The translations under genes and the position numbers were made by a program. From positions 1-20,369 of IMG/VR virus record IMGVR_UViG_3300007344_000346: a DNA stretch of 20,369 bases; one strand, written 5' to 3'. The notes under the pieces are model-generated. The model was not told the DNA's origin and did no database searches. It worked only from the letters and a program-made list of their open reading frames with translations. Positions 8,486 through 14,407 of this stretch are shown here, piece by piece (the first letter of the stretch is position 1; every line of letters begins with the position of its first letter). This stretch comes from a virus.

Positions 8486-9180
8486 TTAACCCCTATCGAA
8501 ATTCCTGTATAGGTTTTCGATTGATAGAATTATCCGGCGTGTCTCCGTCCTATACAATATTTTAACATCTTCGCAACAAATTTTGACAGTTTCTAGCCTT
8601 ATCTTGCCGGCCCCGTCCCACGACTGGCATAGATGCCAAAGATCTAGAAACTTATTAGACCAAAAGCATAAATTGCCTTCGGCTTGTTCTAACTCGTCTA
8701 ACTCTTTCGGTCTAGGCTTTCCTAGCACTTTGTTATATTTTTCGGCTTCTTTTAGTTCTCTGTAGCGCCCTGCAACGCCGAATTGAACTGTGCAAAACGC
8801 CGTTACTTTTTTTCGATTGCTTCAAAATCAAGCTCGCATGATTCTTTCCAGAAGCTTTGATCGAATAAGCGAGAAAATACAAAAGCGTGAAAAATTGAGT
8901 TCTTCATAAACTCGGAAGCATTCTTTTGACTGAAAGGGATCTTTTTACCTTTGTACTTCAAGCCGTCCCAGTTGCATACTAAGTGCTTGCTGACTGCTTC
9001 CAGTATATCGTTTGTCTTTTGCTGTTGGTCTTTTTCGCTTTTGATAATCTCAACTCTTGCGTCGATGAATTCTGGCGATGTGTCGGGATTTCTCAACTCG
9101 ATCCAGGCTTTTGTTTTTTGCTCCGTAAAGTCTTCAAAAGTGAATTTTTTAAGTTTTGCTATGTGCTCTGAAAATTCCAT
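8486..9180 (-). CDS. Tail assembly chaperone GT fusion by -1 frameshift
   Basis: Frame 0 (125 aa, see the separate entry) ends with codons GAA AAA AAG TAA. The heptamer A AAA AAG at 8812-8806 is the classic bacterial -1 slippery sequence. Slipping there continues reading from GTA at 8806 for 106 more codons with no stop until 8486, giving a fusion of about 231 aa. The extension carries GRYRELKEAEKY, a Leu/Glu-rich helix and an FLDLWHLCQSW segment that resembles the W-rich T part of phage chaperones. T has no convincing start of its own: the first start-like codons (TTG, GTG at 8728) lack a good ribosome site. In lambda-like phages G and GT bind the tape measure and recruit tube subunits. The stop lies three bases before the tape measure start. 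A downstream stimulatory structure was not convincingly found. Confidence 0.85.
8803..9180 (-). CDS. Tail assembly chaperone (G-like)
   Basis: A 125-aa protein between the tail tube and tape measure genes, the fixed position of the G chaperone. It is helical and charged in its first half. A WDGLKYKGKKIPFSQ segment at residues 71-85 matches the pattern of a Trp followed by an "x-G-x-x-I/V-P-F-S" strand common in siphophage tail chaperones. The ATG at 9180 is preferred: GGAGA lies seven bases upstream. A GTG at 9228 is in frame and would add 16 residues, but it has no ribosome site and lies in an inverted-repeat arm. The chaperone is not part of the finished virion in known phages. It terminates right after the slippery site, so most ribosomes should make this short form. 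Confidence 0.85.
   Translation of the reverse strand: MEFSEHIAKLKKFTFEDFTEQKTKAWIELRNPDTSPEFIDARVEIIKSEKDQQQKTNDILEAVSKHLVCNWDGLKYKGKKIPFSQKNASEFMKNSIFHAFVFSRLFDQSFWKESCELDFEAIEKK
8806..8812 (-). promoter_or_regulatory. Programmed -1 ribosomal frameshift site
   Basis: A AAA AAG in frame 0, followed immediately by the TAA stop of G. This is the same heptamer as in the E. coli dnaX site. The -1 frame is open for 106 codons afterwards, which is the strongest evidence that the site is used. Upstream there is no clear internal Shine-Dalgarno stimulator. Downstream, GTAACG and CGTTGC could pair across a 23-base loop, but this would abut the slippery site, so I give it little weight. Confidence 0.8.
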
Positions 9181-9182
9181 TG

Positions 9183-9229
9183 CGTGTCTCCATGTAAAAA
9201 GACTAACCTTTCCCCAAAGCGGAGACACG
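9183..9229 (-). promoter_or_regulatory. Inverted repeat covering the chaperone ribosome binding site
   Basis: On the minus strand CGTGTCTCC (9229-9221) is followed 29 bases later by its perfect complement GGAGACACG (9191-9183). The second arm contains the GGAGA used by the chaperone start at 9180. The loop holds a nested CTTTGGGGAAAG mini-hairpin. In mRNA this would hide the ribosome site. No T-run follows, so it does not look like a terminator. It sits in the only gap (9181-9270) between the tail tube gene and the chaperone, where a drop in translation is expected. The pairing is seen; the regulatory role is inference. Confidence 0.55.
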
Positions 9230-9270
9230 TACTGCTCCAGAGTCCGGCTAGTCTAGTTGTTAGTTTATTG

Positions 9271-10677
9271 TTATGCGTTTAATACGTGTATTATGCAGTT
9301 TGTTCCTAGTGCTGTATTTTTTTCTGACTTAAAAGGAATGTTTTGCAACAATGCCCCGTCATCAGCTCGCTTCACAAGTTCTTGATCCGCTTTTGCTTGA
9401 GGAACGTGTACAGCAATTACATTACCCGAAACATCAGCCATGAAAAACACAATCGGGAAAGTTGAACCGTTCCGAATGCTTGTCAAGATAGGCTGAATAG
9501 TTTTACAGAAATAAGGTGTGATTGTTCCTGTTACGTCTCTAGATCCTTCAACTAAATTAGTCGCTTCGTCGTCGCCTACACAGTTTGTAGGTGATAGGTT
9601 ACTAGTCAACGATAAATTACCTGCTGTGATGCAGTGTTGATCTCCATCAAGTGTCATGTATCCAAGATTGTTTTCCATTTTTTGACCGCTTCCGGCATCA
9701 GAACCAGGGCGATAGAAAAATACTTTGTCAGCATCTGCAATGTCATCTTGTAAAGTAGGGGAAACAGTGACAGTACCGGCAGCGAATGAGCTGACAGTAT
9801 ATCGAGTGTTTGTTGCGTCCCCTGCAATATGCATAATGTCACCTGCTTGAGGATCTGTTGTCCCTCCAGTGATTGCAATAGTTGTATCTGGTGCTGTTTG
9901 CGCTCCGTCCACTACCCAGTCATAAGGGCCGACTAATCCATCATTAGCAAATGTGTTATTTAGTCCTAAGAATTCAAAACTAAGCCCTGGAGCTCCACCT
10001 GGTGCAACGTCTAAAGACATTGTATTTACTTGCTCACCTGATAAGCGAATAAAAGAACCCTCAGTATTTACTTGGCTCATTCGCTTTTCAATAGTGAAAC
10101 TTGATGGATAATTACCGCCGTTTTTAGCGTAGGTTTGCGTAAGAGTTGCGGAAACTGTGCTTTCTGCTGCGAAGCTTTGCGAGTCTGAAATCTTACCGAT
10201 TTTTACAGAAAGACCAGAGCTTAAAACCTCAACGACTCTGAAAATATCATTCATCGCTGAAGCACTGAAGCCCGAAACCTTAATGGGGCCATTAACAATA
10301 ACATCGGCGAAAGGTGTACCGCTACCTGCTGCAATTGTACAAGTTCCGTCTCCATTGTCTGTGCTAGTTACTGTAACCGAATAAGTATCTGTAGTTAAAG
10401 CACTCTGACGCAAAAGAGAAAGGAAAAAATCATTGTATGCGCCTTTTTCTACTTGAGATGAGAAGCCACCTGTTAAAGTTCTAAGCTGTCGAACTGTTGA
10501 GGCTTTCATCCCATCGGATGCGATATCTCCGTCGAATTCTGTAGGTAGTTGTGATTCAAAGCTTTCCGATGCTGCTTTGATTTTGTAAACGCTTCCAGAA
10601 GTGGGTACACTTCCTGCGCTTGTTTCTTTAATGTATACGATCTCGGTTTGAGATCCTCGTGCAATTGATTCTGCCAT
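9271..10677 (-). CDS. Major tail tube protein (Phage_tube_2-like)
   Basis: A 468-aa protein between the tail terminator and the chaperone genes, where the tail tube subunit is expected. The N-terminus (MAESIARGSQTEIVYIKE, then strands up to residue 75 with TVRQLRTLTGGFSS) matches my memory of the phage tail tube protein 2 family. It is longer than a minimal tube protein because of two inserted beta-segments, about residues 111-181 (GFSASAMNDIFRV) and 264-323 (PQAGDIMHIAG). These probably decorate the tail surface. The C-terminal part (about 330-468) has further tube-like strands, with TGTITPYF and a region starting at FPIVFFM. It has a good ribosome site, AGGAG seven bases before ATG, consistent with high expression. 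Family name moderately sure; role quite sure. Confidence 0.85.
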   Translation of the reverse strand: MAESIARGSQTEIVYIKETSAGSVPTSGSVYKIKAASESFESQLPTEFDGDIASDGMKASTVRQLRTLTGGFSSQVEKGAYNDFFLSLLRQSALTTDTYSVTVTSTDNGDGTCTIAAGSGTPFADVIVNGPIKVSGFSASAMNDIFRVVEVLSSGLSVKIGKISDSQSFAAESTVSATLTQTYAKNGGNYPSSFTIEKRMSQVNTEGSFIRLSGEQVNTMSLDVAPGGAPGLSFEFLGLNNTFANDGLVGPYDWVVDGAQTAPDTTIAITGGTTDPQAGDIMHIAGDATNTRYTVSSFAAGTVTVSPTLQDDIADADKVFFYRPGSDAGSGQKMENNLGYMTLDGDQHCITAGNLSLTSNLSPTNCVGDDEATNLVEGSRDVTGTITPYFCKTIQPILTSIRNGSTFPIVFFMADVSGNVIAVHVPQAKADQELVKRADDGALLQNIPFKSEKNTALGTNCIIHVLNA

Positions 10678-10679
10678 TT

Positions 10680-11084
10680 TTAGCTCCTTGGATTCTGGTG
10701 ATGGTTGTAAGGAATCAATACCACAACCTCATACCGATTATCTGTTACTCCTAAATTTTGTATTCTCCCTGTTTCGGTGTGAGTAGCTCCGAAAAAGGTG
10801 TTAGAAAAATGATTATTCAAATTGTCAGCATATTGTAACAGCGTTCGAGTTCCTGTACCATCTGCTTTTCCTACAATTCTAATAGAAAAAAGCCCGAAAG
10901 TGTTTACAAGTCCACCTACACCCGATTCTATTTTTATCGAGTCAGCCGGTTGTACACTAGGCACAATATAAACGCTATTTGTATCTGATTCTTTTTGAAG
11001 TGTGTTTTCCCAGAGTATGGGTGTACTTGTCCAAAAAGAACTCAAAGCTGATTCAAGGTTATTTTTAATCTCTAAGTAATTCAT
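10680..11084 (-). CDS. Tail terminator protein (DUF4128-like)
   Basis: A 134-aa protein read just before the tail tube gene, as tail terminators usually are. Such proteins cap the tail tube after the tape measure length is reached and dock it to the head. The sequence has an N-terminal helix (residues 2-17), an edge strand with SVYIVPSVQPAD, a FGLFSIRIVGK strand, a helix with LLQYADNLNNHF, and a final strand VVVLIPYNHHQ. This alternating alpha/beta layout fits the DUF4128/lambda U-like fold. The start overlaps the preceding stop as ATGA. Function is from order plus fold pattern. Confidence 0.78.
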   Translation of the reverse strand: MNYLEIKNNLESALSSFWTSTPILWENTLQKESDTNSVYIVPSVQPADSIKIESGVGGLVNTFGLFSIRIVGKADGTGTRTLLQYADNLNNHFSNTFFGATHTETGRIQNLGVTDNRYEVVVLIPYNHHQNPRS

Positions 11085-11500
11085 GCGATTTTGTTCCGAA
11101 CTTTTTGAATTGCTATTTGTACCGCTTTGGATAGCATGAATTTACCAACTCTGCGCCCTGCGCCGAATTCTACAATTCGAGCGTATCTAACATTATTAGT
11201 AAGCCAAAGCACTCCAGACTTGAAAGCCTCGATCTTGTTTGTATTGTCTTGAATCTTGCTTGATCTGGCTGCTGTTTCGTCGGCTTTTGTCTTTCTCTCT
11301 GGCGGTGTTTTGCTGCTCGGTGTTCCTGTGCTAATCATCCACCCACCGACTAAACGCCCTGTATCAACCGGAGTTTGTAAAATTGTTTCTCGGTTGATTG
11401 TTAGCATCATAGATTTTGCAGCTTTACTCGGTGCTGCGTTAGTCTTTTCGACGTATTCATTGATTGTGCTTTGTAGTCGGGCTAGATCCATGCTAAGCAT
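11081..11500 (-). CDS. HK97 gp10-like neck protein
   Basis: A 139-aa protein with the hallmark TPVDTGRLVGGW segment at residues 42-53 and VRYARIVEFGAG near 104-115, as in the HK97 gp10/Minor tail Z-like family. Members help to complete the neck and join head to tail. The two ATGs at 11500 and 11491 (MLSMD) are both possible. The first overlaps the previous gene by eight bases. It is followed by the terminator with an ATGA overlap, so the connector genes form one translationally coupled block. Confidence 0.88.
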   Translation of the reverse strand: MLSMDLARLQSTINEYVEKTNAAPSKAAKSMMLTINRETILQTPVDTGRLVGGWMISTGTPSSKTPPERKTKADETAARSSKIQDNTNKIEAFKSGVLWLTNNVRYARIVEFGAGRRVGKFMLSKAVQIAIQKVRNKIA

Positions 11501-11858
11501 TGTTCACCGCCTCTACCCTGCACTCTGTCATGATTTGATTTGTTTTCGGTATAGGCTGCACCTCAAGCACTCGATACACTTTAGATCCCACAGTGATTTC
11601 GCTGTTCGGCGGTACTTCGCTTACTGTATCAAGTAGTAACCTAAGTTCACCGGCTTTTATTTCTAGGCCGGTCGCTTGTCGTTTGTATACTGATAAGTAA
11701 GCTTTAACCGTTTCATTGGTTGAATATGTAACTGTAGCTGCGCCGGTTGTGGCGTTGTATGTTGTCGTTGGATTAAACTTTAATGATACGCTCGACTCAA
11801 CAAAGTCATCAAAAGCATTCAAAATACTATTTTTCATTTTAACGAATGCTTGTTTCAT
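11493..11858 (-). CDS. Head closure (stopper) protein
   Basis: A 121-aa protein between the adaptor and the neck gene, the usual place of the head closure protein that seals the filled head. It is a small beta-barrel type sequence: TVKAYLSVYKRQ, an ELRLLLDTVSEVPPNSEITVGSK loop-strand, then VYRVLEVQPIP. The pattern of a "GSKVYRVLEV" strand after a charged turn recurs in SPP1 gp16/HK97 gp7-type closure proteins. No catalytic residues are expected. The assignment rests mainly on order and fold-like pattern. Confidence 0.72.
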   Translation of the reverse strand: MKQAFVKMKNSILNAFDDFVESSVSLKFNPTTTYNATTGAATVTYSTNETVKAYLSVYKRQATGLEIKAGELRLLLDTVSEVPPNSEITVGSKVYRVLEVQPIPKTNQIMTECRVEAVNNA

Positions 11859-11861
11859 TGT

Positions 11862-12380
11862 TTAAGCTCTTTCTAATCTTAAAATCCTAGCACCGCCAGG
11901 TCTTCCGACGATTAAGCCAGTTAGAATAGTGTCGATAAAAGAAAAGTCATCAGGTAACTGCTGACTATTCTTAGGATTGAAAAATTCCTGCTTACCCAAG
12001 CCTTCGAGTTCCTGACTTTTTATATTAGTGCTTGGAACTGGATCTAGTGTGGTTTGATTCTCTGCTCTAATCGCATACTCATATACAGCTTGCTGTACTT
12101 GTGCCGGTATCGCTGTTTTGCTTAATTCCGTTCCTGCAAAATCTTTTGCTCCGTCTTGAGGCCAGTGCAAAGCTTGAGTACTGACCGCTTTTTTTTGTGT
12201 TTTCCAGTAAGCTCTATAACAATTATCGAGCCAACTAGTAGCACGTATCAAGGCTACTTGGGCAGCCGATTCACTAAGAACCGACAAGCCCAAGTTTTCA
12301 CGGTATTGATTCAACTCGGCAACACTTGCATAAGAGTTTGCACCGCTTGCTGATACTGTCGAATTGAATACAATCGCCAT
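11862..12380 (-). CDS. Head-tail adaptor, DnaT-like family
   Basis: A 172-aa protein that starts one base after the 64-aa gene ends. The first third has SYASVAELNQYREN, then an ALIRATSWLDNCYRAYW helix and LHWPQDGA, which match the "putative DnaT-like ssDNA-binding protein" family seen in phage neck modules. Despite that name, the position between capsid and closure genes and the helical bundle are those of a gp6/gp15-type adaptor, which forms a ring under the portal. Direct DNA binding is not implied. The C-terminus ends with a basic RPGGARILRLERA segment. Confidence 0.82.
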   Translation of the reverse strand: MAIVFNSTVSASGANSYASVAELNQYRENLGLSVLSESAAQVALIRATSWLDNCYRAYWKTQKKAVSTQALHWPQDGAKDFAGTELSKTAIPAQVQQAVYEYAIRAENQTTLDPVPSTNIKSQELEGLGKQEFFNPKNSQQLPDDFSFIDTILTGLIVGRPGGARILRLERA

Positions 12381-12381
12381 G

Positions 12382-12576
12382 CTATTTAGCCTTTCTTAGA
12401 ACGTGTTTTGCAAATTCGTCGTGATCATTTTCAAGCTCAAAATAATGAACGTGCTTGATCTCGTCGTACTTTGCTTTTTTGACTTCGCCCCGAAACATGA
12501 AGGATGCAACACGAACGTCTACACGCCTTTTTTGTTTAACCGGTTCTAAGTCTTTTAGTTGTTTCTTTTCAGCCAT
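12382..12576 (-). CDS. Small basic protein after the capsid gene, unknown function
   Basis: A 64-aa charged protein (rich in Lys, Glu, Asp and His) lying ten bases after the major capsid gene, with AGGA upstream of its ATG. It has a central strand VDVRVASFMFRGEV and an acidic-histidine stretch near residues 43-55. I do not recognise the family. The position suits a small head component or a capsid-associated factor, but nothing in the sequence proves it. Confidence 0.65.
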   Translation of the reverse strand: MAEKKQLKDLEPVKQKRRVDVRVASFMFRGEVKKAKYDEIKHVHYFELENDHDEFAKHVLRKAK

Positions 12577-12586
12577 GCTTTATTCC

Positions 12587-13546
12587 TTACACTGATAAGT
12601 TATGAAGTGCTCCGTGCTTGCTTTCGTGACCGAAATCTATACCGATCTTAGCGAAAACCTCACCAATTTCACCTTGACCTACGTTTGCAGTAGATCGGAA
12701 TGAAATTTGTGGTAACCCTGGAGTTGTGTTAGAAACACCTTCACAATGTCCCATATCCACAGCTAACAAAACGCCGGAGGGTACAAGGTCGTTGTATACT
12801 AACTTGACTGGTGGCATACCTGGAATAACTAGCTCTAGCAAGTTGATACCTCCACGACTTTCGGATCTTGGCTGAACTCCGTAAAGTGTATTTATGTCCA
12901 TTAAAAGATTAGATCTACACATGAAGTACATATCTTCCATATCTGCGCCGTTATCAAGCATAGACTCGGCTAGGCTTTCGATTAAAGGCTTAGAGATTGC
13001 AACCGCTGAAGCGTCGATCTTGTTAGTACTCAAAGCTGTATAAAGCCCGTTGACTTGGAAAGCTGTAGCAGGATCTGACGAACCATCAGCACCCACGCCG
13101 TTAATAATTGAAAATTCGAAATCTCTTTTCATTTGCTCAAGATGAATCATAATTTGCTTTTGAAACTCTTGCATTGCGAAGATATCACCATCAATCGCAT
13201 TTCCGCTGATTGATCTATCAGACAATTTAAGATCTGAGAATTTAACGCCTTCTCGCATTACTTGACAGTAATTTGTATTTTGTGTGGTTTGGTACACTGT
13301 ACTAGTAGCACTATTAAAAGTCGAATTCTCACTATGCGAAGGTTGTGAGGCCGAATCGAGCGAATACGACTGGCTCATATTGAAGTGCATTGCTCCGACT
13401 TCTCTAAATGGTGACTCTTCACCTCGTTCTAGTGCTCCCATTCCCAAAAGACTTGAGAAAGGATATTTTCTTTGACCGATTCCGATCCACTCACCTTGGT
13501 AGTTGGCTAGGTTGGTGATTAACCCACTTGCTGTAGTAGATGCCAT
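12587..13546 (-). CDS. Major capsid protein (SU10/DUF5309-like)
   Basis: A 319-aa protein directly after the scaffold. It has an excellent ribosome site, AGGAG seven bases before the ATG, expected for the most abundant virion protein. The N-terminal arm (residues 1-60) includes SSLLGMGALERGEESPF. A long spine-like helix lies at 126-150 (EFQKQIMIHLEQMKRDFEF). An axial-type domain follows, with KPLIESLAESMLDNGADMEDMYFMC (187-211) and PPVKLVYNDLVPSGVLLAVDM (244-264). This layout and length match the HK97-fold capsid family known as SU10 major capsid/DUF5309. No N-terminal protease-type propeptide is visible, in line with a separate scaffold. Confidence 0.88.
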   Translation of the reverse strand: MASTTASGLITNLANYQGEWIGIGQRKYPFSSLLGMGALERGEESPFREVGAMHFNMSQSYSLDSASQPSHSENSTFNSATSTVYQTTQNTNYCQVMREGVKFSDLKLSDRSISGNAIDGDIFAMQEFQKQIMIHLEQMKRDFEFSIINGVGADGSSDPATAFQVNGLYTALSTNKIDASAVAISKPLIESLAESMLDNGADMEDMYFMCRSNLLMDINTLYGVQPRSESRGGINLLELVIPGMPPVKLVYNDLVPSGVLLAVDMGHCEGVSNTTPGLPQISFRSTANVGQGEIGEVFAKIGIDFGHESKHGALHNLSV

Positions 13547-13559
13547 TTTTTTACTCCTT

Positions 13560-14294
13560 TTATAAGTTTATTCCGGCGTTAATCGCCTTTAACCTAAATT
13601 TTTGTATTGCGTTTTTATTTCCGCTGAGTACAGCCTCTTGATACCCTTTGCGAATTTCTCGCTCTTGGGTTTTAGAGGTTTGCACTTTGTTGATTTGTCC
13701 TCGAATCCCAGAACCCTCGAAGCTTGCGCCAGAACTTGCATCTTTACTTGCCCATGAATTACTTTTTAAGTAATCCTTGAAATAATCTTCGATGCTGATT
13801 CTGTCGCCCGTCATAGGGTCAATTTTTGGAGTTCCGTCCACGTCCAGAACAAATGCACCTCTGTCATCAGAGGCTATCTGCCCGTCGAAGAGTTTAACGC
13901 ATTCTGAGCGCATTCCAACTGCTTCCGCTGCTCTTGCTGTTTGTTGCTGCATTTTCAGCTTTGCGTTTTGTTGTCTCTCAAAGCTCATTTGATCCTGCAT
14001 TGCTTTTAATGCTTTTTGCATCTCTAAAAGCTGCGCTGAATCTTGTGGTTCTTCTTTCTTCTCTTCTTGCTTTACCGCTTTGCTGTTTTCAGATTTTAAT
14101 ATCTCGATTTGCGCTTTGATTCGCTCCGCTTCCGCTTTTGCTTCTCTTTCCGCTTTTCTTTGATTCTCTAAAGTTCTTAAGAGTGGGCTCGGGTCATAGA
14201 ACACTTTCCCGTCTTCCTCAATCAAAAACTTCTTATCATCTTCGTTTAGTTCGTTAAAATCTTCAACGCTGTAAGCTGTTAAAACTTTAGACAT
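13560..14294 (-). CDS. Capsid scaffolding protein
   Basis: A 244-aa protein immediately before the capsid gene. Residues 38-117 form a long, highly charged Glu/Lys/Gln coiled coil, typical of internal scaffolds, followed by a conserved-looking DDRGAFVLDVDGTPKIDP segment and a C-terminal helix-turn-helix-like basic tail (about 195-244) that may bind the capsid shell. The ATG at 14294 is chosen because AGGAG lies eight bases before it. The in-frame GTG at 14303 falls inside that ribosome site and is rejected. No Ser/His protease motif was seen, so a separate or host-independent maturation route is implied but not shown. Confidence 0.82.
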   Translation of the reverse strand: MSKVLTAYSVEDFNELNEDDKKFLIEEDGKVFYDPSPLLRTLENQRKAEREAKAEAERIKAQIEILKSENSKAVKQEEKKEEPQDSAQLLEMQKALKAMQDQMSFERQQNAKLKMQQQTARAAEAVGMRSECVKLFDGQIASDDRGAFVLDVDGTPKIDPMTGDRISIEDYFKDYLKSNSWASKDASSGASFEGSGIRGQINKVQTSKTQEREIRKGYQEAVLSGNKNAIQKFRLKAINAGINL

Positions 14295-14302
14295 AGTTGT
14301 CA

Positions 14303-14307
14303 CTCCT
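14303..14307 (-). promoter_or_regulatory. Ribosome binding site fixing the scaffold start
   Basis: AGGAG, eight bases before the ATG at 14294 and immediately after the third hairpin of the leader (only one base, A, lies between). Its closeness to the hairpin means that folding or protein binding there could affect initiation. Confidence 0.7.
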
Positions 14308-14308
14308 T

Positions 14309-14374
14309 GGCATCTCGCCTAGTTTGGGATTTTTGAGCGTCTCGCTCGGTTTGGTTTTTTAGCATCTCGCTAAA
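14309..14374 (-). repeat. Three tandem hairpins with a conserved GAGAT/GAGAC loop
   Basis: Read on the minus strand, TTTAGC-GAGAT-GCTAAA (14374-14358), GAGCG-AGA-CGCTC (14347-14335, core AGC-GAGAC-GCT) and GGC-GAGAT-GCC (14319-14309) follow each other with centres 25 and 27 bases apart. The linkers are also alike, AAAAACCAAACC and AAAAATCCCAAAC. The loop stays GAGAY while stem bases change in pairs (A-T to G-C in the third unit). They lie just downstream of, and overlapping, the expected start point of the promoter at 14378-14407. They are either RNA leader hairpins or operator dyads for a phage regulator. Confidence 0.6.
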
Positions 14375-14377
14375 TGT

Positions 14378-14407
14378 ATTATAACGCATTTATTTACTTT
14401 CGTTCAA
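14378..14407 (-). promoter_or_regulatory. Predicted sigma-70-type promoter for scaffold and capsid genes
   Basis: A perfect TATAAT lies at 14383-14378 on the minus strand and TTGAAC (4 of 6 consensus) at 14407-14402, with an 18-base spacer. The -35 falls within the last codons of the head morphogenesis gene, and the -10 is in the only sizeable gap of the head module (14295-14389). The expected start is near 14371, at the base of the first hairpin. An internal promoter here would raise scaffold and capsid expression above the packaging genes. Confidence 0.6.

Noticed and set aside
8728-8730. Independent GTG start for the T part of the chaperone
   Set aside because: No suitable ribosome site is seen, and the frame is open back to the slippery heptamer, so frameshift production is the better explanation.
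8804-8838. Stimulatory pseudoknot downstream of the slippery site
   Set aside because: Only weak short pairings such as GTAACG/CGTTGC were found and they abut the slippery site; not convincing without folding.
9181-9270. Possible terminator after the tail tube gene
   Set aside because: The inverted repeat is not followed by a T-run on the minus strand and overlaps the next ribosome site, so it is listed as a regulatory hairpin.
9654-9878. 74-codon minus-strand frame inside the tail tube gene
   Set aside because: Out-of-frame shadow fully inside a confident gene.
11256-11636. 126-codon plus-strand frame opposite the neck and closure genes
   Set aside because: Antisense to two recognised connector genes with no features of its own.
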